From contig NZ_JAGGLV010000014.1 of NCBI RefSeq assembly GCF_017874735.1, forward strand, positions 62,001 through 126,000: DNA of 64,000 nucleotides, read 5' to 3'. Within the stretch, counting starts at the first letter, position 1, and the number at the start of each line of letters is the position of its first letter. Positions 8,921 through 16,349 of the stretch are shown one piece after another. The notes below the pieces were generated by a model. It was given only the letters and a program-made list of their open reading frames with translations. It was not told the DNA's origin and searched no databases. The DNA is from Paenibacillus silagei (GTDB lineage: Bacteria; Bacillota; Bacilli; Paenibacillales; Paenibacillaceae). The position numbers and the translations under genes were made by a program.

Positions 8921-9916
8921 GTGGCGGCAAATTATTATGAGCGTCTTGGGGTAGACAAGAAGGCCTCGAAGCAGGAGATCAAGAAGGCCTATCAGAAGCT
9001 GGCCAAAAAATGGCATCCCGATGTCAACAAGGCCCCGGAGGCAGAGGCGAAATTCAAGGAAGCAGCCGAGGCATATGAGGTGCTGGGCGATGCAGACAAG
9101 CGCAAAATCTATGATGAGGAGCTCCGCTATGGAGCCGCCGCAGGCTCACGGGGTCAGCGCAGCTACGGATCGGCCTCCTCTGCGTCATGGGAATCGCCGT
9201 TTGGCGCGGGCTGGAGCAGCGGAGCCGCTTCTTCCGGCGGTATACCGGAAGAGGATCTGTTCGGGATGTTCTTCGGCAGCCGGGGCGCGGCTGAACGTAC
9301 CGGCTTCTTCTCGGGCAGCAGTGGTGCCCGTCCAGGCGGAAGCCCGTGGGGGGATGAGTTCAGTACGGTGCAGGCCCAGCTTGAGATTACGCTGGAGCAG
9401 GCCTACAAAGGCGGCAATATCAGCGTTCAGGCGGCAGGCAAAGACCTGAACGTACAGATTCCGGCACGCTCGGCGGAAGGGACCGTCCTCCGGGTACCCG
9501 GCGGCGGAAGCGGAGCGGCGCAGGGCGGCGATCTGCTAATCTCGCTGCATCTCCTGCCGCATGAGATCTATGAGCCGGACGGCGGGGATCTGCTCGGCAC
9601 GGTTGAGATCGCCCCTTGGCAGGCTGTGCTTGGCGGGGAAGCCAAGGTAGCGCTGCCGGATGGCAGCAGCGTGAAGCTGAAGATCCCTGCCGGAATAGCC
9701 AGCGGCGGAACGCTGCGCCTCTCCGGCAAGGGGCTGAGACGTCCGGACGGAACGAATGGTGACATCCTGTTCCGGATGGAGATGGTCATTCCGTCTGATA
9801 CATCGGAGGCAGAGAAGAAGCTGTACCGTCAGCTGGCGGAGTCCGGCAGCTTCCAAGCCGGTGCGAAACGGCGTACCACAGGCGGAGCGCAGCGGCGAAG
9901 AGCGGCAACCCGGTAA
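8921..9916 (+). CDS. DnaJ-type co-chaperone without zinc finger (CbpA-like)
   Basis: Translation starts at GTG 8921, six bases after AAAGGAGGAGGT. The 331-residue product has an N-terminal J domain (about 4-66) with the HPD motif that stimulates DnaK ATPase. A Gly/Ser/Ala-rich linker (about 70-145) follows, then two beta-rich DnaJ C-terminal substrate domains. The cysteine-rich zinc-binding domain of type I DnaJ is missing, so this is a type II, CbpA-like protein and not the housekeeping DnaJ. It lies between hsp20 and clpB, which act with DnaK in disaggregation. Confidence 0.9.
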   Translation: MAANYYERLGVDKKASKQEIKKAYQKLAKKWHPDVNKAPEAEAKFKEAAEAYEVLGDADKRKIYDEELRYGAAAGSRGQRSYGSASSASWESPFGAGWSSGAASSGGIPEEDLFGMFFGSRGAAERTGFFSGSSGARPGGSPWGDEFSTVQAQLEITLEQAYKGGNISVQAAGKDLNVQIPARSAEGTVLRVPGGGSGAAQGGDLLISLHLLPHEIYEPDGGDLLGTVEIAPWQAVLGGEAKVALPDGSSVKLKIPAGIASGGTLRLSGKGLRRPDGTNGDILFRMEMVIPSDTSEAEKKLYRQLAESGSFQAGAKRRTTGGAQRRRAATR

Positions 9917-9992
9917 AGAACATTTAAGTTCAGCATATATAACAGCCGGGCATCCGGTTGATTAACCTATACATTAGAAAGGCGATGATTTT

Positions 9993-12635
9993 ATGGATTT
10001 CAATAAGCTTACCCAGAAGCTGCAGGAAGCGGTAGCAGAGGCGCAGTCGCTGGCGGCTTTCGGCGGGCATCAGGAGATTGACAATCTTCATCTGCTGAAA
10101 GCCTTACTTCAGCAGAATGAGGGCCTGCTGCCCCGGCTGCTGCAGAAGATGAATGTTCCCGCAGCCGAGCTGCTGCAGGGAACCGAGGCGCTGCTTCAGC
10201 GCAAACCCAGTGTAAGCGGGAGCGGAGCGGGCACCATGCGGCGCTATGCATCGCCCGCGCTGATTGCCATGCTGGAACAGGCGGAGCAGGAAGCGGCCAA
10301 GATGCAGGACGAATTCGTCGCGGTGGAGCACGCCGTCCTGGCGATGGTCTCGGATGCGAGCAGCGGGAACCGCGAGCTGCGCGGGCTGTTCACCAGCCGG
10401 GGCGTTACCCGGGAGAAGCTGCTTGGAGTGTTAGCGGAGATTCGCGGACACCAGCGGGTGACCAGCCGGGAGCCGGAGGCCACCTATGAGGTGCTGGAGA
10501 AGTACGGCCGCGATCTTGTGGCTGAGGTGCGGGCAGGCAAGATCGATCCGGTCATCGGTCGCGATGCTGAGATTCGCCGGGTGATCCGCATCCTCTCCCG
10601 CAAGACCAAGAATAACCCTGTCCTGATCGGGGAGCCGGGTGTCGGCAAGACTGCGATTGTCGAAGGGCTGGCCCACCGGATTGTCCGCCGGGATGTGCCG
10701 GAGGGACTGAAGGACAAGACGATTTTCTCGCTGGATATGAGTGCGCTAATTGCCGGTGCGAAATACCGGGGGGAATTCGAGGAGCGGCTGCAGGCGGTGC
10801 TGAAGGAGATCCGCGAGAGTGACGGACGGATTATTCTGTTCATTGACGAGCTGCATACGATTGTCGGTGCGGGCAAGACAGAGGGGGCTATGGATGCGGG
10901 CAACATGCTGAAGCCGATGCTGGCCCGGGGTGAGCTGCACTGTATCGGGGCGACCACGCTGGATGAGTACCGCAAATATATCGAGAAGGACCCGGCGCTC
11001 GAACGCCGCTTCCAGCAGGTGCTGGTCAGCGAGCCGGATGTCGAGGATACCATTTCGATTCTGCGCGGCTTGAAGGAACGCTTCGAGGTGCATCACGGGG
11101 TCAAAATCTATGACAGCGCTCTGGTAGCAGCCGGTGTGCTGTCTAACCGTTATATCACGGACCGTTTCCTGCCGGATAAGGCGATTGACCTGGTCGATGA
11201 AGCCTGCGCAATGATCCGCACGGAGATTGACTCCATGCCCGGTGAGATGGATGAGGTAACCCGCCGCCTGATGCAGATGGAGATTGAAGAAGCCGCGCTC
11301 AAAAAAGAAACCGACGACGCGAGCGCCCGCCGCCTGGAGAACCTCCAGCGGGAGCTGGCCGACCTCAAGGAGAAGCATCTGGGGATGACGGCCCGCTGGG
11401 AGAAGGAGAAATCGGCCATTCAGGGCATCCGCGACCTGAAGAAGCGGCTGGAGCAGGCCCGCAAGGATCTGGTCGATGCGCAGGAGATCTATGATCTCAA
11501 CAAATCGGCTGAATTAAGCTATGGCATTATTCCTGATCTGGAGCGGCAGCTTAAGGCGGCAGAGGAAACGGCGCAGCAGGACCAGGAGACCCGGCTGCTG
11601 CGTGAAGCCGTGACGGAGGAGGAAATCGCCGATATTGTCTCACGCTGGACGGGAGTTCCCGTAAGCAGACTGGTGGAAGGCGAACGGGATAAGCTGTTGC
11701 GGCTGGAGGAGACGCTGCATGAGCGGGTAGTCGGGCAGGATGAGGCGGTCCGGCTGGTAGCCGATGCGGTTCTTCGGGCTAGAGCCGGCATCAAGGACCC
11801 GAACCGTCCGATCGGCTCGTTCCTGTTCCTCGGGCCGACCGGGGTCGGGAAGACGGAGCTGGCCAAAGCACTGGCGGTCTCGCTGTTCGACCGCGAGGAC
11901 GGCATGATCCGTATCGATATGTCGGAGTACATGGAGAAGCACAGTGTCTCCCGTCTCGTAGGTGCTCCTCCCGGATATGTCGGCTATGAAGAAGGGGGAC
12001 AGCTGACCGAAGCGGTGCGCCGCCAGCCGTATACGGTAGTACTGCTCGATGAGGTGGAGAAGGCGCACCCTGATGTGTTCAACATCCTGCTGCAGCTGCT
12101 GGATGACGGGCGGCTGACCGATTCGCAGGGCCGGATGGTAGACTTCAAGAACACTATTGTCATCATGACCTCCAATATTGGCTCACCGCATCTGATTCAG
12201 GGCACGGATGATAACGGCGAGCTGACCGAAGCCGTCAAGGATCAGGTCATGAAGGAGCTGAGCGGGCACTTCCGTCCGGAGTTCCTCAATCGCGTAGATG
12301 ATATCGTAATGTTCAAGCCGCTGACCCTGAATGAGACGGAGCAGATTGTTGTGAAGCTGGTAGGCGGCCTACGCTTGCGCTTGGCTGAGCGGAACATCGG
12401 TCTGGTCCTCAGCGATCGGGCGGTCCGCTTCATTGCCGAGGAAGGCTTCGATTCCATCTATGGGGCCAGACCGCTGAAGCGGTTCATCCAGCGCAGTCTG
12501 GAGACCCGGGTAGCGCGCGCGCTGATCGCCGGAGAAGCGGAGGAAGGCTCAGTGATGACGGTGGACGAAGCGGACGGCGAGCTGACTGTTGCAATAGCGA
12601 AATCAGAGTCTGCGAAGCCAGTAGGATCGATGTGA
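9993..12635 (+). CDS. clpB: ATP-dependent disaggregase ClpB
   Basis: The 880-residue product has the full ClpB layout. It shows an N-terminal Clp repeat domain (1-150), first AAA+ module with Walker A GEPGVGKT (213-220) and Walker B ILFIDELH, the coiled-coil middle domain (about 415-540), second AAA+ module with GPTGVGKT (from residue 614) and the sensor-2 region GARPLKR. The middle domain distinguishes ClpB from ClpC and ClpA. Length is close to the usual 860-880. With Hsp20 and the DnaJ-like protein it forms a heat-shock disaggregation cluster, probably under CtsR control through the upstream promoter. No clear terminator follows before the inverted-repeat element. Confidence 0.97.
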   Translation: MDFNKLTQKLQEAVAEAQSLAAFGGHQEIDNLHLLKALLQQNEGLLPRLLQKMNVPAAELLQGTEALLQRKPSVSGSGAGTMRRYASPALIAMLEQAEQEAAKMQDEFVAVEHAVLAMVSDASSGNRELRGLFTSRGVTREKLLGVLAEIRGHQRVTSREPEATYEVLEKYGRDLVAEVRAGKIDPVIGRDAEIRRVIRILSRKTKNNPVLIGEPGVGKTAIVEGLAHRIVRRDVPEGLKDKTIFSLDMSALIAGAKYRGEFEERLQAVLKEIRESDGRIILFIDELHTIVGAGKTEGAMDAGNMLKPMLARGELHCIGATTLDEYRKYIEKDPALERRFQQVLVSEPDVEDTISILRGLKERFEVHHGVKIYDSALVAAGVLSNRYITDRFLPDKAIDLVDEACAMIRTEIDSMPGEMDEVTRRLMQMEIEEAALKKETDDASARRLENLQRELADLKEKHLGMTARWEKEKSAIQGIRDLKKRLEQARKDLVDAQEIYDLNKSAELSYGIIPDLERQLKAAEETAQQDQETRLLREAVTEEEIADIVSRWTGVPVSRLVEGERDKLLRLEETLHERVVGQDEAVRLVADAVLRARAGIKDPNRPIGSFLFLGPTGVGKTELAKALAVSLFDREDGMIRIDMSEYMEKHSVSRLVGAPPGYVGYEEGGQLTEAVRRQPYTVVLLDEVEKAHPDVFNILLQLLDDGRLTDSQGRMVDFKNTIVIMTSNIGSPHLIQGTDDNGELTEAVKDQVMKELSGHFRPEFLNRVDDIVMFKPLTLNETEQIVVKLVGGLRLRLAERNIGLVLSDRAVRFIAEEGFDSIYGARPLKRFIQRSLETRVARALIAGEAEEGSVMTVDEADGELTVAIAKSESAKPVGSM

Positions 12636-12662
12636 AATGTAATGGGCCCCGGCGTCACCTCT

Positions 12663-13033
12663 TAGTACAGTGTCAGATTTAAAAAGGGTGGATAAGCTTG
12701 TGAAACTCAGGGGTTCGTGTAATGAAACCCTATCATCCCAAAAAATCTAACGGACCGAAGAGACCTTATCCCCACGAGAACCCCACCTTTTGCAACGTAA
12801 CGGACTCAGTGGACCTTATCGTCTTTCTGCGAGACGTTTTGGAGCTGAATTGCAGGGGATAAGGTCCTTGCGGTCCGCTAATCGCCTAAGTGACGACTTT
12901 CTTCCCGGATAAGAGCCCCTGTGTCCGTTACGCTAAGCCAAACGCCCCCAAATAACAATCATCTATTGAAAAAAATATGTAATTTGAAGGGTAATTTATT
13001 CTACTCCACTATTTTAAATCTGATGAGGTACTA
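12663..13033. mobile_element. MITE-like non-coding element, copy 1
   Basis: This 371-base element has imperfect terminal inverted repeats of about 29 bases. The left end TAGTACAGTGTCAGATTTAA matches the reverse complement of the right end at TAGTAC and TCAGATTTAAAA. A homologous element with the same ends is at 48378-48871. Both copies end in TA, compatible with TA target duplication. It codes for no protein. Inside are four copies of a 23-base unit, TAACGGAC...CCTTATC, two direct (12748-12773, 12798-12820) and two inverted (12855-12880, 12908-12930). Confidence 0.8.
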
Positions 13034-13350
13034 GGATAAATCTTATGTCAAATAAGGTTCGTTAGAAAGAGACAAAAGCATATCTTTGTAGATGATATAA
13101 ATATGGACTGGAACTGCCGTTGGAAGCGGTGCGGGGCAAAGCGAACATGGGTCTTTGGCGCTTTTACAGACCTCCCGGCTAGGTCTTTGGTATGGTCCAA
13201 CCAGCATCCGATTGAGACTATGCGACGATTTTTTGTAAATATGTGGTTGAAATGTTGTCATGGCGGGAGCTGCCGGGTAATAGAAATGATTAGAACTATT
13301 CGAATATGGCTGGATTTGCAGCAGAAGCCAAGGAAACGGAGGGAGAGATC
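13034..13350 (+). other. Intergenic stretch, possible SigD-type promoter
   Basis: No convincing gene was found between the inverted-repeat element and the FlxA-like gene. One weak candidate is TAAA (13098-13101), a 14-base spacer and GCCGTTGG (13116-13123), resembling the flagellar sigma-D promoter TAAA-N15-GCCGATAT with a shorter spacer and a poor -10 end. A short frame at 13103-13369 has Trp/Arg-rich content and no good ribosome site, and is not accepted. Confidence 0.3.
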
Positions 13351-13731
13351 ATGGCGGCACAGACGGTAGCCGGTATCAGCCCGGTACAGGCCACTACAGC
13401 TTACGGCAGCACACAGAGCGATGTCAGTTCTCTGGAGAAGCAGCGCAACCGGCTGCTGATGGAGCTGGACAAGGTGAATGCGGCGCAGGGCGGAGAGATG
13501 CAGACTCCTTATCGCCGGGAGCAGCTGCAGCGGCAAATACGGCAGCTGGAGGCCCATCTGGTGCAGAAAAGCGGGAGTACCGCTTCGGCTTCATTTGTAC
13601 CTGCTCCCCCGCTTCAGGATCATACTCCGCCCTGGCGGACTGAGGGTAAGGGAGGCCTTAAGGGCATCGGTCTGACCGATCCCCGGACAGCGACGGTAGA
13701 CGCAGAGGGCCATTTCGACGCGTTGATTTAG
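13351..13731 (+). CDS. FlxA-like coiled-coil protein
   Basis: ATG 13351 follows GGAGGGAGAG by a good spacing; an earlier in-frame ATG at 13306 lacks such a site. The 126-residue product has a central coiled coil (about residues 25-65), rich in Leu, Glu, Arg and Gln, flanked by Ala/Ser/Thr-rich tails. This resembles FlxA-like family proteins, which in some bacteria are co-regulated with flagella. The assignment rests on overall character and no catalytic motif is present. Confidence 0.5.
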   Translation: MAAQTVAGISPVQATTAYGSTQSDVSSLEKQRNRLLMELDKVNAAQGGEMQTPYRREQLQRQIRQLEAHLVQKSGSTASASFVPAPPLQDHTPPWRTEGKGGLKGIGLTDPRTATVDAEGHFDALI

Positions 13732-13818
13732 ATAAGGGAGTAGTGAACCCAATCCTTCCCTTTGACCGCATTTGTTGTTAGTAGAAGTAATCCAAGTCAT
13801 GTTGGCATTATCCAAAAT

Positions 13819-14523
13819 CTAAAGGATTCTCACTATATTGTTAGAAACGGCCGGATAGTGTTCGAATATTTGCAGATCATGGAATGGGAGCGGAATTAAT
13901 CCGCTGTGATGAGCCTCATTTAGAAACCGTTCGTTATTTTCTGTACTGGAAAAAACCCCGTTCGGCCGATTGCTTAGCAAATTATCGCACCAGTAGCATT
14001 CATCGCCGGTGATTATATAGTTGGTATGAACCGATTCAAAGTAAACCACCGATGAACCAGGGCTATGCCCGCCGATCACCTTGAATCTGAACTGGTTGTC
14101 GTAAATATATTCGTTGTCTACGGTGACAACCGGGCCTTGAAGCAGCTTCTCCTTGATGGCCGGCGAGCACTGCTGTAGCGCAGTTTCATAGTCGGTTTTT
14201 GAAATAATGATTTCAGGCTTATCAAACAAGTCAAGATTCTCAATATGGTCAAAGTGACTATGCGTAATGAGGACTGTATCTACGGAGCTTAGATTGCCAA
14301 TGATGCCACTTAACTCGTCTGCAACGTCTGTTAGTGTAATCCCCCATTGCTGTGCCACATTCTCATCGCGAAAGCCTGTATCGATACAGATTGTTTTATT
14401 ATTATGCTTGGCAATATAAAATGACCACGCAATCTGGACTAATTCCTCCGAATGATGCATATCGCGGTATACGTTGCTTAAGCGAAATGAAGATTCACCA
14501 AATTTTACGGCGTAGAGTTCCAT
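13819..14523 (-). CDS. MBL-fold metallo-hydrolase (lactonase-like)
   Basis: The 234-residue product has the metallo-beta-lactamase metal motif HxHxDH as HSHFDH (about residues 88-93), then a second histidine in GGHSPGS and a later metal Asp in ITGDE. The pattern resembles the AttM/AiiA N-acyl homoserine lactonase branch, but the substrate cannot be inferred. The ATG at 14523 has AAGGGG 12 bases upstream; an alternative TTG at 14535 lies directly against that site. It follows the MerR-GGDEF gene by about 30 bases and is probably in its operon. Confidence 0.85.
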   Translation of the reverse strand: MELYAVKFGESSFRLSNVYRDMHHSEELVQIAWSFYIAKHNNKTICIDTGFRDENVAQQWGITLTDVADELSGIIGNLSSVDTVLITHSHFDHIENLDLFDKPEIIISKTDYETALQQCSPAIKEKLLQGPVVTVDNEYIYDNQFRFKVIGGHSPGSSVVYFESVHTNYIITGDECYWCDNLLSNRPNGVFSSTENNERFLNEAHHSGLIPLPFHDLQIFEHYPAVSNNIVRIL

Positions 14524-14556
14524 GGATTGGTTCAACCCCTTCTCGTGGCATCCGAG

Positions 14557-15447
14557 TTATACAATGTACGATTCAATATTTAATGAGTTTACCCCATTTC
14601 GCCGTGCCCGGTCTAGAGTGTCGATGGAAGCCTCGATAATGATGCGGATATCTGTGCCGGTTCCGAACGGTCCGACCAGACCTCCGATGTAACATCCCAT
14701 GGGCCTCAAGCAGCCGATAGCGCTAAAATCGAAGCTTATCATATCGTTTATGATGCTTTGAGCAGTCAGGCTGGCCCTGTCCTTGTCCGCTATGGCGAAC
14801 ACAATGAATTCATCCCCGTGTGCGCGTCCAATCGTAGCATGACCCAGATGCTTATGGACGGCAGCTTCAATTAATTGATAGCAGGCGACAATGACTTTAT
14901 CTCCTACGTCGAAGCCGTAGTCGTCATTCACTTGTTTGAAGTGGCTGATATCGAAGCGGATCACCGAGTGGATATCACCGCCCGCAGATGCTGCTGCAAT
15001 ACCGGCTACATTTTCGAGGAACATTTCCATATTGGGCATGTTCTTTTTGATTTCATGTATATCTGTTAGCCCTAGTGTCTGCAGATTGATGGTCTTATTC
15101 ATTTCGAACCCTTCCTTCTCAATGAGGGTGATTAGCCGGTCTATGGCCAGTTTCTTCTGGATATGTTCATTTAAGGCCGACGTAATCCCGATGCGCTTGC
15201 GTACCAGCTGGCGGATGAGGTGCAGGCTGTCCACAGGTCCGCTTAAGAGCTCCCTGATTTCCCCCAATGTGAAATCGAGGCTCTTCAGAATCATGATCCA
15301 GTTCAGAGGATGTGATTGCTCCGGGGTATAGAAGCGGTAGCCTGTCCCGGGATCGATTGCTGCGGGATGAAGCAGACCGATCTCGTCGTAGTGCCGGAGC
15401 ATTTTGGTGGTAACCTTATTCAATTCTGCGAACTCTCCGATCTTCAA
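14557..15447 (-). CDS. MerR-type regulator fused to a GGDEF-like domain
   Basis: The TTG start at 15447 follows AAAGGGTG by 8 bases. Residues 1-110 are a MerR winged helix and coiled coil (KMLRHYDEIGLLHP, GYRFYTPEQ). Residues 125-290 look like a GGDEF diguanylate cyclase domain, with FDISHFKQVNDDYGFDVGD (165-183) and the signature as HGDEF (210-214) in place of GGDEF. The changed first Gly may weaken catalysis, so the domain could be a sensor or a degenerate cyclase. No EAL or PAS domain is present. The promoter has the long 19-base spacer typical of MerR-regulated genes, suggesting autoregulation. It appears co-transcribed with the metallo-hydrolase. Confidence 0.8.
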   Translation of the reverse strand: MKIGEFAELNKVTTKMLRHYDEIGLLHPAAIDPGTGYRFYTPEQSHPLNWIMILKSLDFTLGEIRELLSGPVDSLHLIRQLVRKRIGITSALNEHIQKKLAIDRLITLIEKEGFEMNKTINLQTLGLTDIHEIKKNMPNMEMFLENVAGIAAASAGGDIHSVIRFDISHFKQVNDDYGFDVGDKVIVACYQLIEAAVHKHLGHATIGRAHGDEFIVFAIADKDRASLTAQSIINDMISFDFSAIGCLRPMGCYIGGLVGPFGTGTDIRIIIEASIDTLDRARRNGVNSLNIESYIV

Positions 15448-15496
15448 CGCATGAACACCCTTTCATAAGTTATTCCGGCCGGAACTTCTTATAGTA

Positions 15497-15527
15497 ACCA
15501 TAAACCTTACCCTAGCAGGAATGTCAA
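15497..15527 (-). promoter_or_regulatory. MerR-type promoter of the MerR-GGDEF gene
   Basis: On the minus strand, TTGACA (15527-15522) and TATGGT (15502-15497) are separated by 19 bases, the overlong spacer of MerR-controlled promoters. The spacer holds CTAGGGTAAGG, half of a typical dyad; the left half is poorly kept. A second ACCCTAG element lies just upstream. Confidence 0.55.
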
Positions 15528-15591
15528 TACCTAGGGTGCAGGCGGCATGAATGCCGGTCTTGCCTGATAGATTAGCTATTCCCAATGAATG

Positions 15592-15634
15592 ACAAGCGGG
15601 CAGCGCCACGATAGGTCGGCGTTTGCCCGCTTGT
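15592..15634 (-). terminator. Terminator of split-sigma operon
   Basis: ACAAGCGGGCAGCGCC (15592-15607) pairs with GGCGTTTGCCCGCTTGT (15618-15634). It begins directly after the stop of the minus-strand gene; the T tract on that strand is interrupted. Confidence 0.65.
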
Positions 15635-15856
15635 TCATGTGCTATCCCCCGCCTGTATGAAGTTAAGAATCTCCGTCACAATATGTGAAATGGCATCCTC
15701 CCGCGGGAGGAGGATGCATTGACTGACTATTTCGATGTCCTCCTGAAATAGCTCGATGATCTGGAGCATGGCCTCCGGCTGTTTCTGACGGACACCTGTC
15801 AGAAGGTCTGCGAATTCGCTGTCTGTGATAGCTGCTGGAGCATTTTTTGCTTCCAT
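15635..15856 (-). CDS. Small sigma region 2-like protein, partner of split sigma factor
   Basis: The 73-residue product has the pattern of the N-terminal part of sigma region 2 and of HTH conjugative-transposon regulators: FADLLTGVRQKQPEAM then LIELF-type helix and DAISHIVTEIL. It starts at ATG 15856 with AGGGGG seven bases upstream and overlaps the region 4 gene by 58 bases. The pair recalls Bacillus subtilis SigO (region 4) and RsoA (region 2-like), which act together as one sigma factor. That comparison is an inference from order and size. Confidence 0.65.
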   Translation of the reverse strand: MEAKNAPAAITDSEFADLLTGVRQKQPEAMLQIIELFQEDIEIVSQCILLPREDAISHIVTEILNFIQAGDST

Positions 15857-16140
15857 TTGTTAACCCCCTGTTGACTCATATGCAGCTGTGCCGCGACCTC
15901 AGCCTCTGTCATTTCCTGCAGATAAATCTTTTGCAGAATCACCTTTCCTTTGGCTGGAAGGGTATCTAATAGCTGCTCAACGGACAACCGGTTAATCATC
16001 TCCTCCGCTTCATCCCGCTGAGCCGGGCGGATATCCATGAAGGTACATTCATGCCGGCGGGTTCGCTTGCTGCGGTATTGTAAGCGCCAGCCGATTCGAT
16101 AGATTTCCTGCCGGTAACGCTGTATCATTTGCTGTTCCAT
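15799..16140 (-). CDS. Sigma-70 region 4 protein of split sigma factor
   Basis: The 113-residue product starts at ATG 16140, eight bases after AGAGGAGG. Its C-terminal half is a sigma region 4 helix-turn-helix: LLDTLPAKGKVILQKIYL, then MTEAEVAAQLHMSQQGVNKW. It would contact a -35 element. The basic N-terminus (RSKRTRRHE) lacks sigma region 2, which the overlapping downstream gene may supply. Neither gene has an anti-sigma factor next to it. Target promoters are unknown. Confidence 0.8.
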   Translation of the reverse strand: MEQQMIQRYRQEIYRIGWRLQYRSKRTRRHECTFMDIRPAQRDEAEEMINRLSVEQLLDTLPAKGKVILQKIYLQEMTEAEVAAQLHMSQQGVNKWKQKMLQQLSQTANSQTF

Positions 16141-16287
16141 TGCCGTTACGCCTCCTCTTCTATATATCTTTCTAATAATAGGGAAATATTAGGATGTATT
16201 TTACAACCAAAATACGAACTTATGTTCTGTTATTTTAGCATATTTGCCTGCGGACCTATAGTGATATATTTCCTGAAGCTTATTTGC

Positions 16288-16319
16288 AAAAAAAGAAGAA
16301 GCTCCGATAAGGAGCTTCT
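16288..16319 (-). terminator. Terminator of glycosyltransferase gene
   Basis: AGAAGCTCC (16297-16305) and GGAGCTTCT (16311-16319) form a perfect stem. On the minus strand it is followed by CTTTTTTT, 30 bases after the glycosyltransferase stop. Confidence 0.85.
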
Positions 16320-16349
16320 TTCTCTCTTCTTATGACTTAGCCCTCCGCC

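Noticed and set aside
10484..12068. Several minus-strand frames of 130-210 codons within clpB
   Set aside because: They are antisense shadows of a highly conserved gene with strong codon bias and lack start signals.
13100..13240. Possible c-di-GMP riboswitch (GGGGCAAAG, CTCCCGGC segments)
   Set aside because: Order and spacing of the conserved blocks do not fit the GEMM consensus on either strand.
13103..13369. 88-codon plus-strand frame before the FlxA-like gene
   Set aside because: Composition is Trp/Arg/Cys-rich, there is no good ribosome site, and it overlaps the FlxA-like start.
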